This document shows, piece by piece, positions 12,341 through 23,051 of a stretch of DNA of 40,325 nucleotides. The stretch is from positions 1 through 40,325 of the forward strand of contig FTLJ01000341.1 of NCBI GenBank assembly GCA_900155495.1, given 5' to 3'. The stretch comes from Porogramme epimiltina. Lineage: Eukaryota; Basidiomycota; Agaricomycetes; Polyporales; Polyporaceae. A model generated the notes under the pieces. It was not told the DNA's origin. It did no database searches and worked only from the letters and a program-made list of their open reading frames with translations. Every line of letters begins with the position of its first letter. The first letter of the stretch is position 1. Made by a program: the position numbers and the translations under genes.

Positions 12341-13977
12341 CTACGGCTGCTTTTTCACCGCCCAGGCGAACGTCCAGCGGCTGTGAAGGCGGACACGCTG
12401 TTCACGTAACTCGCTCGCGGCCTCGCGGAGCATCATGTTCACGCTCTCGGGCAGGTAGCCCTCGCTGCAGGGGCGTGGTCAGCGGGCGGCCGTCCTGCGC
12501 GCGGACGTCGGACGGAGGCGGGATGGGTAGGGGGTGTCGGACGGTACATACCTGAGCAGGAGCGGGGCCATCCCGGAAATATACCTCAAACAGTCCTCGC
12601 GCAGCATCTCCGCCAACACGCGTTCGCGGTGGTCAGCTGTGTGCAAGATTGCGAGGGTAATGAGCGGCGCGAAAACGGAGAAGGAGGTTTGGAGGACGCA
12701 CCATATCGCCATGGACCAATTGGAATGAATATTTTGTGCCAGCCCACGTCGGTGTAGCTGTCGATCGCCCTGAGCCAGGTAGGCGTCATGGAGGCTGAAT
12801 CGATGCTTCCGCCCCTGTTCTTCATGGCATTATACGCAGCAAAGAACACACGGTGTGTCCAAGAGAAGTCGGGGCTTCCTTGCTCGGTGTATGCCAGTGG
12901 CTCCTGGTACTCATCGTAGAGTTGCATGTCACCATCACCTAAAAGGACTACGCCGCCAGGACGCAATGCTTGCGCAAGTTCCTCGAGGAACTGCGGGAAG
13001 TCACGAATCTATTACGTGGACCCTCAGCACGAATACCCATGATCGCGGCGGAAGTAGAACACGAACCCCGGGAGATATCGACCGTGCGTGGATAACATCG
13101 AACGCCTCCCTGTAGTGAATAAAACCTAGATTCGCCTGAAAAGAAAGAAGTTAGCGGCTGTCGGCGAGGAAGTGCCGATGACTCGACTCACGTCATCTAT
13201 CTCGAAACTTGACAGGGCCACGGATTATTAAGAGCACAATGCGTGGGTTAGACGACCAGAACTCACCGGCAATTGGGAGGGAGGTCCCTGCGGAGTGGCC
13301 ATCAGCCGCTCTGGTTGCTACTCGGGGCGAGGCAAATGATTCCGTACCCATCAACTCGGGGAGGCGCCAAATCAACCCCAACTACGGTGCAGTGGGGAAA
13401 TTGTCTGGCCATATCAATAGCCCTGCAGGCAACGACGTCAGGGATATGTCTGGAAAACCGTTCAGGCTCGGCCTACCAGCTCCCACTTCCTGTGCCTACA
13501 TCGAGCACGGCGGGTGCCTTGCCCGGTCGCGGGCACAACGCTCTCCTAACCAAGTTCGGTGCCGGGTATAAACCGCCGAGCGCGATGGTGAGCACCTGAT
13601 GTTGTAAATCGAGCCTTCGATGTTCTTCATTATCCTGTTTTAGCGGGGAGGTGGGTTCTAGCTCAGGACTGCGGTATGTCACACGAGAAGGTATGTCGTA
13701 CAGCTGGTAAGAAATACGTCTATCTCGGGGTCAGTTGTCGATCAGGGACTCTGAAGAATATAACGTACGTCGTTTTGATTATTCAGGATACGGCCGTAGG
13801 CCTGTCGTAACTGTTGTTAGGAACGAGTTAGCGGTATCTAGGTGAGCGCATCAAAATATTCTGTACCATTAAGTGTCCATCAACGGACGACGAAAATGAA
13901 TATAAGGACGGCGCCGGGCTTCCACTTCGTCCGTCGGAGCTGGTAGCTTCGACCAAGTCGTCCTGGTTGGAAGACAT
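12341..13977 (-). CDS. Fungal class I SAM-dependent methyltransferase
   Basis: Eleven exons on the minus strand: 13977-13867, 13810-13769, 13703-13683, 13634-13477, 13422-13348, 13287-13267, 13207-13192, 13135-13067, 13008-12702, 12636-12552, 12464-12341; 342 aa. The SAM-binding motif I reads LDVGTGSGSWAIDMA, followed by VVGVDLAP (motif Post-I), FEIDD, HYREAFDVIHAR and LRPGGVVLLGDGD. The C-terminus ends EGYLPESVNMML...RWTFAWAVKKQP. The layout matches the large family of stand-alone methyltransferases expanded in Agaricomycetes (distantly LaeA-like). Substrate is unknown, and no biosynthetic genes sit beside it. Several exons are only 16-42 nt, so individual splice choices are less certain than the overall fold. 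Divergent to UBC9. Confidence 0.85.
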
Positions 13978-14803
13978 GTCGGGGTGAGTGGGTAGAGGGT
14001 CGCAAGGTGGGCTAAGTACCGAGCTGCTTTCCAGCGGCGAGTCCCCGGAGGAAGAGGCGTATATATGGGCCTGTGGTTTGGGCGGCGCCCGCTTGGCTGG
14101 CCTTCGTGCTCTGTCAGAGCCTAGCAAAGCAAAAAAAAATGTGAGATCGAGGGAGGATAACGTCACGGGCAGGAACAAAAAAGGCGACGGGCTCACTGCT
14201 CATGGGACGCTGATTGAGTTTGGATGCATGCACTCGGGGCGTACGATCTTCGAGAAAGGGAGCTCAATTAAGGTGGAGATAAGGTCCGAGGATGCAAGCA
14301 AGGGTCGGCGAGGGTTGGGAGTCTCGAGCGCGGGAGCTTCGGCTGGGGAAGTCGACGGGCGGTGTGGCGGTTCTGGGCGGGGCGTGAGTGGGACTTTTTG
14401 GCAGAGAAGCGGTGGACCTGCCTGGGGCTGGGAGCGGGGCACGCGCTGGCACGCGGGGCGGCTCATGAGAGATAGACCATGTCGAGGTTGCTGGTCGAGG
14501 ACGGAGAGCCCTGGCCCGCATCGACTTATCTGTCCAAGGAGGCATCAGCTGTCCCAATATCAAGCTAGAAGACCGCCGGGCCCGGCGGCGCGACTCGGAC
14601 GGACGCTCGACGCGTCCAAGGCCGCGCCCGCGCCCGTGCCCGCGTCCGAGGGACCGAGTCCGAGTCGCCCACACCAGCCAGTTGCCCGGCGGCAGCTCTT
14701 GCTCACGTCAGCACCCACCGTACGCCTCGGCATCCCCCGCGGGCGCCTCTCCTCTCCGCCACCGGTGGGATCGCGCCCGACGCGTTCTTGCCTCCACACC
14801 GCC
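13978..14803. other. Divergent promoter region, methyltransferase / UBC9
   Basis: About 826 bases between two start codons pointing away from each other. It must hold both promoters. Open frames through it (for example one running 13988-14962 on the plus strand) cross the UBC9 exons out of frame and are not genes. No clear TATA box is seen. Confidence 0.5.
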
Positions 14804-15649
14804 ATGTCTGGCATCTGCAGGGCCCGCCTCGCCGAAGAGCGCAAGCAGTGGCGCAAAGACCACCCATTTGTACGCGTCGCCGGCCACAGCTCGTCCTCCC
14901 CGACGCTCACCCCGAACAGGGCTTCTACGCTAAACCGAGCAAGGCCGCCGATGGCTCCATGAACCTGCTCGAGTGGGAGGTCGGTATCCCGGGGAAAGCA
15001 GGGGTACGTATCGGCACATATGCTACAACACCTTGGCGTGGGTTCCTGAGCGCATGGATTCCAGACACCATGGGAAGGAGGCGTTTACAAGCTGGTGATG
15101 CTCTTCCCCGAAGGTCCTTTCCGTCTCTTCCTCGTCCGTATGCGTGCATGAGGGCTCACCACCGTTATAGACTACCCCTCTAAGCCTCCTAAATGTAGGC
15201 CTCATATCCTGTGCACCGTGGAAGCCCGCGCTCATTTCGTCCAGGCAAATTTACGCCGCCCCTGTTCCATCCGAACGTCTATCCTTCCGGGACAGTTTGT
15301 CTGTCTATTCTAGACGAGGAGAAGTCATGGAAACCGGCGATTACTATCAAACAGGTCCGACGGCATCTTCGCGTCCCTTCGGTTTGCTGACATGCGTGCA
15401 GGTTCTTCTTGGTATCCAGGAACTCCTCAACGATCCCAACGTCAATGACCCCGCGCAGAGCGACGCGTACACGATGTTCAAGTGCGGGTTTCCCTCTCTT
15501 CTTTTCGATATGTCACTCATGTGTCATAACTAGGAACGACAAGGTTGCATACGAGTGCGTGAGACGCGATCTCGATATTGACCGAAACACTAACACCCAT
15601 TCGCAGACGTCGCATCAAGCAGCAAGCAAGGGAGAACATCCCCAAGTAA
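14804..15649 (+). CDS. UBC9: SUMO-conjugating enzyme UBC9
   Basis: Eight exons on the plus strand: 14804-14869, 14920-15003, 15065-15113, 15171-15194, 15245-15354, 15402-15481, 15534-15554, 15607-15649; 158 aa, the same length as human UBC9. It begins [16 protein letters not shown]. The catalytic cysteine is C93 in [18 protein letters not shown], with the HPN motif just before it. [17 protein letters not shown] and the C-terminal RARENIPK-type ending are typical. It transfers SUMO from the E1 to substrate lysines, mainly in the nucleus. Small internal exons of 21-24 nt are typical of this gene in basidiomycetes. Convergent with SNU13, 214 bases apart. Confidence 0.97.
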
Positions 15650-15863
15650 TTCCGCATCATTTTCTTGTATCTTGTGGTCCATCGTATCTGCTTTGTCATG
15701 TTATTCTTACACTATCATCTTCTTCGCTCGTCCTCTGGGCTTCTCTAGGGTACGCGCGCTCGATGTACCTGGATGGGATCTTCGCTACGTACGAAAAATA
15801 TGTTGTACATTACACGAGTATCTGCAGTGCGACTACCAGACAAACACGCGTGTCGATGGGCGT

Positions 15864-16425
15864 TTACACCATGAGTCTCTCAACCTCGAGCTTGATCGTC
15901 TGGATCTGGCTTGAGAGCTCCTTGTTTTCATTGGTGGTAATGCTTGCGGCGATGACGGGCCTAGTGACGCCGCACGCGCGACCGAGCGCAGCCTTCGAGC
16001 TAACGAAGATGTACGGCACGTTCTGCAACATGCGGTCGAACCGAGAACGCTTTGCACCACGAACATAGGTTTGCTCACCTTCTCCTCGCACAGCAGAGGC
16101 AAGTGAAGAAGGATCTCCAGGGGCTCGGTGTCCGCGGTCAACACAATGATCTCCGCAATACCACGGTTAAGGGTCTTCGTAGCTGGAGGAGAGGATAAGA
16201 CACTCCTGAAGGGTGTTGTACAAAGACTGAAGTGCTACACACCTTCGTTGGCTCCCTTCTTCAGCTGCTTGAACTGAGTGGCGCGCTCGACGAGATCGAG
16301 GATCTAAAGACCCCGCATCGTCAGACTATACACGAAACCTAGACGCTAGAGGAGTAACGGACCGACTCGTTGAGTTCCGCCGTCGCAAGCGGCCAAGCCT
16401 TCGCCTTGCTCTCGGTATCGGCCAT
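15864..16425 (-). CDS. SNU13: SNU13 (15.5K / NHP2L1), L7Ae-family snRNP protein
   Basis: Four exons on the minus strand: 16425-16363, 16303-16243, 16182-16079, 16022-15864; 128 aa, equal to the human protein. The sequence starts [14 protein letters not shown] and contains [32 protein letters not shown] and [14 protein letters not shown], which are diagnostic L7Ae/SNU13 blocks. The protein binds the kink-turn of U4 snRNA and of box C/D snoRNAs, so it serves both splicing and rRNA modification. Divergent from the CBM1 cytochrome gene, 520 bases apart. Confidence 0.97.
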
Positions 16426-16945
16426 GTCGGAGTGTGTGGATGTAGATGAGCGACCTCACGTCTGGATGATCCTTGGTCGGGGTGTCGTCAGCGGGCGATG
16501 CGCGTGGACAAGGTGGAAGACGAGTGCACGGAGCAATGGGCGGATGAGGGGGGGGGGCGCGTGCAGACAAAAATTCCGCCACAGGCGCGCCACCGGCAAA
16601 CTCACTCCTGCCCGATTGGGAAGCGCCATCAACGCATCCGACGCACACTCGTCCTAGAGCGTGCCGAAAGCCTCCTTCGAACCAAAACGTCGCTCCACTC
16701 GTTCTCGGCGACCTTTTCCCGAGGACGTATCGTGTTGCTATATTTGCAGACTTTCAACCTTGCACAACGCTTGATCTGCGGTTGTTATACGGAAGAACTC
16801 AAACGATGTCTCTAATTTCGACCTTGAACCGCATGTCGAGTAGGAAATAGGACAGCCAGTTCGATGTATATATGAAGGTAGGAATGTGGACCTACGCTGT
16901 AATAGTCTCCCCCAAGACCTATACCGACTCTCAAGCTCCAAAATC
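16426..16945. other. Divergent promoter region, SNU13 / CBM1 cytochrome
   Basis: 520 bases between two start codons. The cytochrome side has a good TATA box (16867-16873). A G-run (nine Gs near 16549-16557) sits on the SNU13 side. No coding exon is seen. Confidence 0.55.
16867..16873 (+). promoter_or_regulatory. TATA box of the CBM1 cytochrome gene
   Basis: TATATAT lies 73 bases upstream of the start codon at 16946. Position and sequence fit a core promoter of an inducible secreted-enzyme gene. Most housekeeping genes in the window lack such a clear box. Confidence 0.6.
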
Positions 16946-18137
16946 ATGCCATTTTCCCGTAGACTGCTGACTGCCTGCTTCATAACGGCCGCCATCACTT
17001 TCGGTACGTCTAATCTCCTGTGAAAGTTGGTCGATGTACTGACGGGAAACCTGGTGGCCAGCTTCGGCGCAGGTCGGCTCGTCGTACTGCGATACCGCAA
17101 GTGGAATATGCTTTCAAGGTTACACGGTAGGACCTCTTTCATCCCCTAGTCCGTGGCCGACGCTGATGCTGTGAGCATCACAGGACACGGACCAGAGCAT
17201 GACCATGGGTGTGGTGCTGCCACCCATCTCCGACCCGCCATCGGACGAATACATCGTGCAGATTGTGGCACCAGTCGACTTCGGATGGTCTGGTATCAGT
17301 ATGGGCGGTGCCATGACTAACAGCCTACTTTTCCCGATGTGGCCCTCGGGGAGCGACATTATGGTAGGGCCTCGTTGGACCAAGTGAGTGACATTTCTCT
17401 GCCAGTCTGCCACCAGGCTGATATAACCCATGTCAGTGACTATGTGCTCCCGACTGTCTATGCTGGTCCCACCCTCACCCTTCTCCCCGCGTCCACAATC
17501 AACAGCACCCACATCAACGCCATATTCCGCTGCCAAGTACGTCCGAGTCTGCCGGAGTCCGGACGCTCGTGGCCCTAATGCTACCCCCCTTTATACATAG
17601 AACTGCACCGTGTGGGAAGGTGGCTCGCTTGGCACTGGGGATCTCGACGGCACAGCGGTCATCGCCTACGTGTCCGACTCGACGACAGGCCCTGCCGATC
17701 CGTCGGACATTGGCTCCTCTTTCCAGGAGCACGACTTCTTCGGGTTCTTTGGTATGGACCTGAGCCAAGCCCACTCCGACTCCTACAGCAGCTATATCAG
17801 TGGCTCCGGCTCCGGTTCCGGACCCTCCGCGCCATCCTCGACCGCGTCCACGCCCCCATCTTCGACGAGCAGCGCCCCCGCCCCCGGTCAAACGGTTAGC
17901 GGTGTACGTATCCGGTGCTTTTGTTGTATCGTTAACGCGCAGCTGACTGTATGTCCCCCGCTCTGTTTAGTACGGCCAGGTAATGTTTGGGTCTAGCACG
18001 AAAGCGGCGTCCTTACTGATCGAGGCATCTTATAGTGCGGTGGTACTGGTTATACCGGACCTACCACCTGTGCTTCCGGTTTCACGTGTGTGGCCGTTTC
18101 GCCGCCCTACTATAGCCAGTGCCAGCCTTCGGACTAG
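16946..18137 (+). CDS. Secreted CDH-type heme cytochrome domain with C-terminal CBM1
   Basis: Seven exons on the plus strand: 16946-17003, 17062-17126, 17184-17383, 17437-17536, 17601-17903, 17971-17979, 18036-18137; 278 aa. A signal peptide (about 1-22) precedes a cellobiose-dehydrogenase-like cytochrome (AA8) domain. Putative heme ligands are M85 (GGAMTNSLL) and H185 ([11 protein letters not shown]); their spacing of 100 matches the 98 between Met65 and His163 of Phanerochaete CDH. A Ser/Gly/Pro linker (about 208-242) leads to a CBM1 at 243-275 with four Cys (246, 257, 263, 274). There is no flavin dehydrogenase domain. This is the architecture of the carbohydrate-binding cytochrome b562 known from Phanerochaete. 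Likely extracellular electron transfer at the cellulose surface, for example to LPMOs; that role is inferred. The first three CBM1 residues come from a 9-nt exon. Confidence 0.92.
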
Positions 18138-18582
18138 ACGAACGTGTACTAGTAATAAATTTCCTGCAGCTGTATCAAGTACTATTGTTGATGGGAAGGG
18201 TTTGGTATCATCAGCGTCTGTGTATCAGACACTGCTGCGGACACGAGATAAACATTTCTGTCCTCCGAAAGTTCGAACTTGCGTAGAATTGAATATTCAC
18301 GACTCTCAGGAGCTCGTCCTTCGAGCTCAGGGGTCGAGGAGATTCCGAGATCCCGCCCCGATCTAGCACTTCCATGACGTATGCGATCACGTGTGCTCCT
18401 GTCGCGATCGAAGACGCCTCCCGTTCCCGGGTGGCAACTCGCAGCGCCTTGTACTGAACCCGCACATCCGACTCTCCCTTTCCACCTCCTGACGACTGGG
18501 TGTCCGACTTCAGGCCGCATATAATCCGTGGATATCTCAAGATAGGGCCCCCATTTTCCTTCATCCCGTCGCAACTGGCAAC
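18138..18582. other. Intergenic region downstream of CBM1 cytochrome
   Basis: 445 bases holding the cytochrome 3' UTR and the next promoter. A CACGTG lies at 18388-18393. A minus-strand open frame (18182-18574) shows no motif or splice structure and was not called. Confidence 0.45.
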
Positions 18583-19728
18583 ATGGCAGGACTATTGGGC
18601 CCGACCATCCTCGATGTCCACACGCCCTCCAACTCGTTTGCTATCATTTACGCTGGTCAGTATCACAGCATTTGCGTCACACGGAGTGCCTTATTGACAT
18701 ACTCTTAGACGCGGAGGACACGCTGCAGACATTGTACGCGAAGTTGAGCAAGAAAGCCGGTGATGAGCTCCACGGCAATCCAATACGCCCTGGCTGCGTT
18801 AAATACGAGTGGAATAGCATTGTTTGGAATATGGATGACGGTACGTGTCCTATCCCTTCCCCGACATGCCCCTTTCCCTGATGACGGCAAGCCAGAGTCA
18901 GACTTTGCCATATTCGCGTGGAGGCTCAAGTCATCCCCACCCGGCAGCGAAACCGCACCCGTGCTGTTCCTGCGCGACGTCGACCAGCCCCTACCTTCCT
19001 CCGCGGGATACCGCAACCCGTCCTTCTACATGTTCCGCCCCAGGCCCGCAGCGCCGTCCCCGCAGCCGCCGGCGAGCCCGGACAGCTCGTCGGCGCGCAG
19101 CGCCAAGTCGCGCAAGAAGCCCGCGCGGGCGCACGACGCGACGCCCAAGTTCAAGGAGGACTTTGACAAGTTCCACAACGAGAACGGCGTGCGCACCGTT
19201 AGGGGAAGCATTGGCCCTGTGAACGACGGTGCGTCCACCCCCACCCCCTTTGCCCTATCACGTCTTGCCTGCGGCGCGCGCCGCTGAGGCTGACGTTCCT
19301 CGGGCGCAGTCCGCATGCTGCTCAAGAGCGGGTATCGCCACGTGTACATCTCGCGCAAGTTCGCGATCAAGAACGGGTTCATACCCAGGGACGCCGCCCC
19401 CGGGCATTACGGCTACAGCGGGCTTGTCAAGTAGGATTTTTGACTCCGCGACGTTTCTCCCCGAGGTCGCGCGTGCTGACTCTGCCCTCTTGACAGTTTG
19501 GGCAAGTGGCCTGTTACGGTCGGGCGCACGCGGACGTCGCACGCGGTGTACCTGTCGGAGGAGTCGCACTTTGACGTCGTCCTGGGGCGCTCGTTTGTCG
19601 AGCGCAGGCAGATCAAGTTTGACCCCGTGGATCCCACGGACGTGGTGTGCCAGGACACGGGCGAGAAGATCGATTGCGAACTGGTCATTCTCAAGGATGG
19701 CAAGGGTCGAATTGTCACCGTCACCTAA
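18583..19728 (+). CDS. Retropepsin-like protein lacking the catalytic Asp
   Basis: Five exons on the plus strand: 18583-18655, 18709-18840, 18902-19228, 19310-19430, 19497-19728; 294 aa. I do not recognise an exact named ortholog. Residues about 15-80 look like a beta-grasp (ubiquitin/PB1-like) module by pattern (SFAIIYAGDAEDTLQTLY, WNMDDDFAIFAW); this is a weak inference. A Pro/Ser/Lys-rich linker follows (about 100-150). Residues about 165-280 match the retropepsin/Ddi1 fold: V-R-M-L-L-K-S-G-Y then VYISRKFA, and later FDVVLGRSFVER, the usual second psi-loop D-V-x-L-G. In active enzymes the first motif is D-[ST]-G; here it is K183-S-G, so peptidase activity is not expected. The later DTG (about residue 273) is in the wrong place to be the active site. 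Likely a structural or binding role. Confidence 0.7.
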
Positions 19729-20246
19729 AGCAGGCTCCCTCGACCACCACTTGATATTCGTCTCTCTCTGGGCCTCATTAAGAAGGTCTTACCCTAGCGC
19801 ACCAATACCCTGACATACGGACATTAGCATACCATGTATTTATATCTATTACTACCACACGCTTGTTCTTTGTATTGGAACTGCGCCTGAGTCGAAATGA
19901 CTAACAATGAGAACGCCTCGCTTCCGCAATATGAGTCTCAGGGGCTCGGATCGTGCATAGACAGAACATGCATATGGCAACATTGTGGTCGGCCGGGATT
20001 ACCCCACTGTTCGCTACCTTCTGCCCCAGCAGAATGGAACCATGGACTTCGAGTGAAGCTTGCCTCTGTGTAGGTTCATACCGACGGTCCGGGCTTCCGA
20101 CAAGGTATTTCCCTCGCCGGATTTTGGTGGGAGATATTTACGGGCGCTTGCTCAGCCACGTGGCCGGTCCAGGCTGAGTCCGGAAGGCGTCCATCGACAA
20201 CGCTCTGCACAACCCTCCACCCGACGGCCACCGCTCGTCGTCCACC
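19729..20246. other. Intergenic region upstream of mS38
   Basis: 518 bases between two plus-strand genes. It includes the 10-base palindrome GCCACGTGGC at 20155-20164, 83 bases upstream of the mS38 start. No exon is seen. Confidence 0.45.
20155..20164. promoter_or_regulatory. GCCACGTGGC palindrome upstream of mS38
   Basis: Perfect 10-base palindrome containing CACGTG, placed 83 bases before the start codon. bHLH binding is inferred from the hexamer alone. Confidence 0.35.
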
Positions 20247-21185
20247 ATGTCCGTCCTCGCACATCTGCTGCGCCCAGCAGCGGGTGCTCGCAGGGCATAC
20301 TCTGCATTCTCGAAGCCCGGGGGCGGAGGGTACTTCAACTCCTCCAAGGCCCCCAAAGGCGTCCCGCCCTCCAGCAAGACCAAGAAGGTCGACACGTCCT
20401 CCCCCTCCACCGCCGAGAACTCCTCCCCTTCCTCCCCATCCTCCCTCAAGGATGAGCCTACATCCCTAAGGCCCGGCTCCCCCTCCCCCACGGACTCGCC
20501 GGTGCCCCCCACGGCCACGTTCACGACGCTCACCGCGCCGTCGCCGTCGCCCTTCGCGCCCGTGCACCCCCGGGTGAACCCGCAGGACCTGAAGCTGCAC
20601 CAGTTCTTCTCCCTCCACCGGCCGCTGCTCACGCTCGCCCAGCCGCCCGCGGCGCTCTTCGAGACGCACGCCTCGCCGTTCCCCGCCGCGCCGCCACCGC
20701 CCCCCGCACCGGCGGGCGCGCTCGAGGGCGGCGACGCCTTCCCCTTCCACCAGGCGGCCGACGCGGACGCGGACGCGGCACGGCAGCTCGCGCGCGCGAT
20801 GGTCGTGCACCGCGTCGGCGCGGCGCTGGCGTGGGACGAGACGCTGCGCCGGCTCGGGCTCGACGACGCCGCGGGGCGCGCGGCGGAGGTGAGCCTGGCC
20901 GAGGCCGAGTTCGGGGTGTACCTGGACAGCACGAAGCGGAAGCGGAGGAAGAAGATGAAGAAGCACAAGTGCGTTCGCTCTCACCCCACCTCTCCTCCCC
21001 CCTTTCCCGGAGCCGCTGCTCATGTCCGTCTTTTTTTTCTCTTCCTTACCTGTGCTGTAGGCTCAAGAAGCGGAGACGGGTACGTGCTCCTCTGTCGACG
21101 GGGCGGGGCCTTCCGTGACGTGCTGACCCGCGTCTTCTTTGCGTTCTAGCTTAATCGGTCGCAGCGGGTCAAGATTGGGCGGTGA
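20247..21185 (+). CDS. COX24: Mitochondrial small ribosomal subunit protein mS38 (COX24/AURKAIP1 domain)
   Basis: Three exons on the plus strand: 20247-20968, 21061-21079, 21150-21185; 258 aa. The N-terminus (MSVLAHLLRPAAGARRAYSA) is Arg/Ala-rich without acidic residues, as in mitochondrial presequences. The middle is a low-complexity Ser/Pro/Ala region. The C-terminal 34 residues carry the mS38 signature: YLDSTKRKRRKKMKKHK, then LKKRRR, then LNRSQRVKIGR at the very end. The last two exons are 19 and 36 nt and both are needed to complete this basic tail. In yeast the protein (Cox24/mS38) sits in the mitoribosome and affects COX1 mRNA translation. Confidence is high for the C-terminus; the long central region is poorly conserved. 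Confidence 0.9.
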
Positions 21186-23051
21186 CGATAGAGCACGCAC
21201 GATACTGGTCTTCTAGTCGGACTCCGCCGAGCATCCCGAGCTGTACACCTGACTGCGCATGGAGTCCCCCCATAATCTACTGCTGATTCCTCTCACCAGA
21301 TAATAATCAGTTGTTCTGACGGGAATGTTGTGTTCTGTCGAGTGTGGTAGCTGTGAGTCATGGGTGGGAAAATGTCACGATGGTGCGTGCTGTCCTAGTA
21401 TGTCAGACGCATTCGGACGGCCCATGCAACTTGAAACCTATGTGGTCCTACGTGGTCCTGGGCGGGTTGCAAGTCCGCCTAGTATCATGTATATCCCGGG
21501 AGTCAGTAGAAGACTTGTAAGACGGCGTTGCCCTGTGGGGACATATTGGTCGGGCTGTGTGCCGTCACATAGGGCGGGGGCGATCGGGTGTTCGTCGGGG
21601 CGGAACTGGGGATTCTTCTCCTCATGTCACTATCATTCTTTCGTGTGTTTGATACATGAAGCCTCCCAGGGGCCGTGAAGTTCGCCGATGCCGCCCGCCC
21701 GCCTATATTAGCATTCAGGCCAGTATCCGCCTTGTGGGTGCACAATTATCGGTCGGATTGGGCTCAAATGTCGCCGCCCGCATGTGCGGCGCAGGCTTTA
21801 GGTTCTTCGAATTCGTTTGATGACAGAACGTGCCTCCATGAAATATTGTGCCCAGTGGCGTGTCATACGTCCCGCCGACCGATTCGCGAGTCGCGCCCAC
21901 GGTTCTGCGGTCCTAGGATCTCATGCGCCCCCCCGGGTGCTCTGATCTCATGTTCGACTTACGTTGATACGCCGCGGAAGCAAATACGGGTGCCGCGGGC
22001 GTCGTGTTTACGAGCTCCGCGAGTTGCCTAACGGGGGCAGCTCTGCGGAGGAGGCTGTTGTGGGGAGGGTGGCCGGACTTGCGGGCGTCCGCCGTTTCTC
22101 ACGATGGGGAGCCTCCGGGGCAGAATCCTGCCCGTACTGGCGACCGCGAGGCTATTGTTCGCCCGGGATGGCGGGCGGGTTGCCCGGGTGGAGTGGAGGT
22201 CAGGGTGCGGGTTGAGAGACGTCCATAAAGTCACAGCCACCGCGCCGTACGGGGATGCGTCGTGGTGCGCGGAGGCGATCGAGCCGGTGGCTGCCTTTGT
22301 TCGCCGAGGGGGGTATCTTCCATTTCGCCCGACAAGGTTCGTACCCTGTCAGCTCTTCGCGGGGGACGTCTGTTAATCGCGATTCCAGCCGCCCGTGCGA
22401 CTGGTACGGGCCCGCATTTGGCAGGGCATCTGCTGCGATGCACCGCATTCCTCGAGGATTTCTGTCCGCCGGCGGCGAGCGCGGCCGGACTGGTCGGCGA
22501 CGCGCCTGCGGAGTGCGCCGGGTGTGTCTCGTGCTTGCGCTGCAGCAGACATCTGGTGTGTTCCAGCGGGTTCCTGTCCAGCGTCCCGGTGGCCCTCACT
22601 GATCTCGAGTCCCCCCGACCTTCCTTTTTCAGGCGCAAGAGGCCCCCAAGGGCAAGGGCGCCGCCCCGCTCCGATGCAAGTTCCCTCATCAGGTCGATTC
22701 TTGCAAGGCTGCGCCCGCAAACCTTGACCTTGTCGCTCGCCCCGCCCCGCGCCCGTGGGTCCAGCAGCCCAATGGCTGTCGGCAATCCGAATGTTGTGAC
22801 GTCTCCTCGTCTTCTTGCAGATGACTCGCCTCGCCCGTCCTCCGCCCGGCGGTCCATCGCGATCCCCACTCGCCCATTTGGGAATGGGAGAGGTGGGGGG
22901 AAGGACGCCCACGAGACGCGCCCGGCATGAGCCGCCTCTTCATCACAGCTATTCCTCGCCCTACCGCAGTACATAAGCCCCCCCTTCCCTCTCGCAGCCC
23001 TCTTCTTCCCCCACTCGTCACCCTTTCTCCCGCCCAAAACGCACACCCGCG
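21186..23051. other. Long intergenic stretch without a convincing gene
   Basis: About 1.9 kb. The part from about 22040 to 22950 is CpG-rich, with overlapping long open frames on both strands (plus 22262-22930, minus 22231-23046). Their translations are Arg/Pro/Ala-rich and lack domains, and no joined exon pair gave a recognisable protein. The last hundred bases carry a TATA-like TACATAA at about 22970, suited to the gene starting at 23052. Confidence 0.5.

Noticed and set aside
12341..14803. Possible biosynthetic gene cluster around the methyltransferase
   Set aside because: Neighbours are PRE2, UBC9 and SNU13; no P450, synthase, transporter or regulator is present.
13988..14962. Plus-strand 324-codon frame
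   Set aside because: Starts in the divergent promoter and crosses UBC9 exons 1-2 in the wrong frame.
22231..23046. Minus-strand 271-codon frame
   Set aside because: Lies over the putative promoter of the next gene, overlaps another long frame on the opposite strand, and shows no domain.
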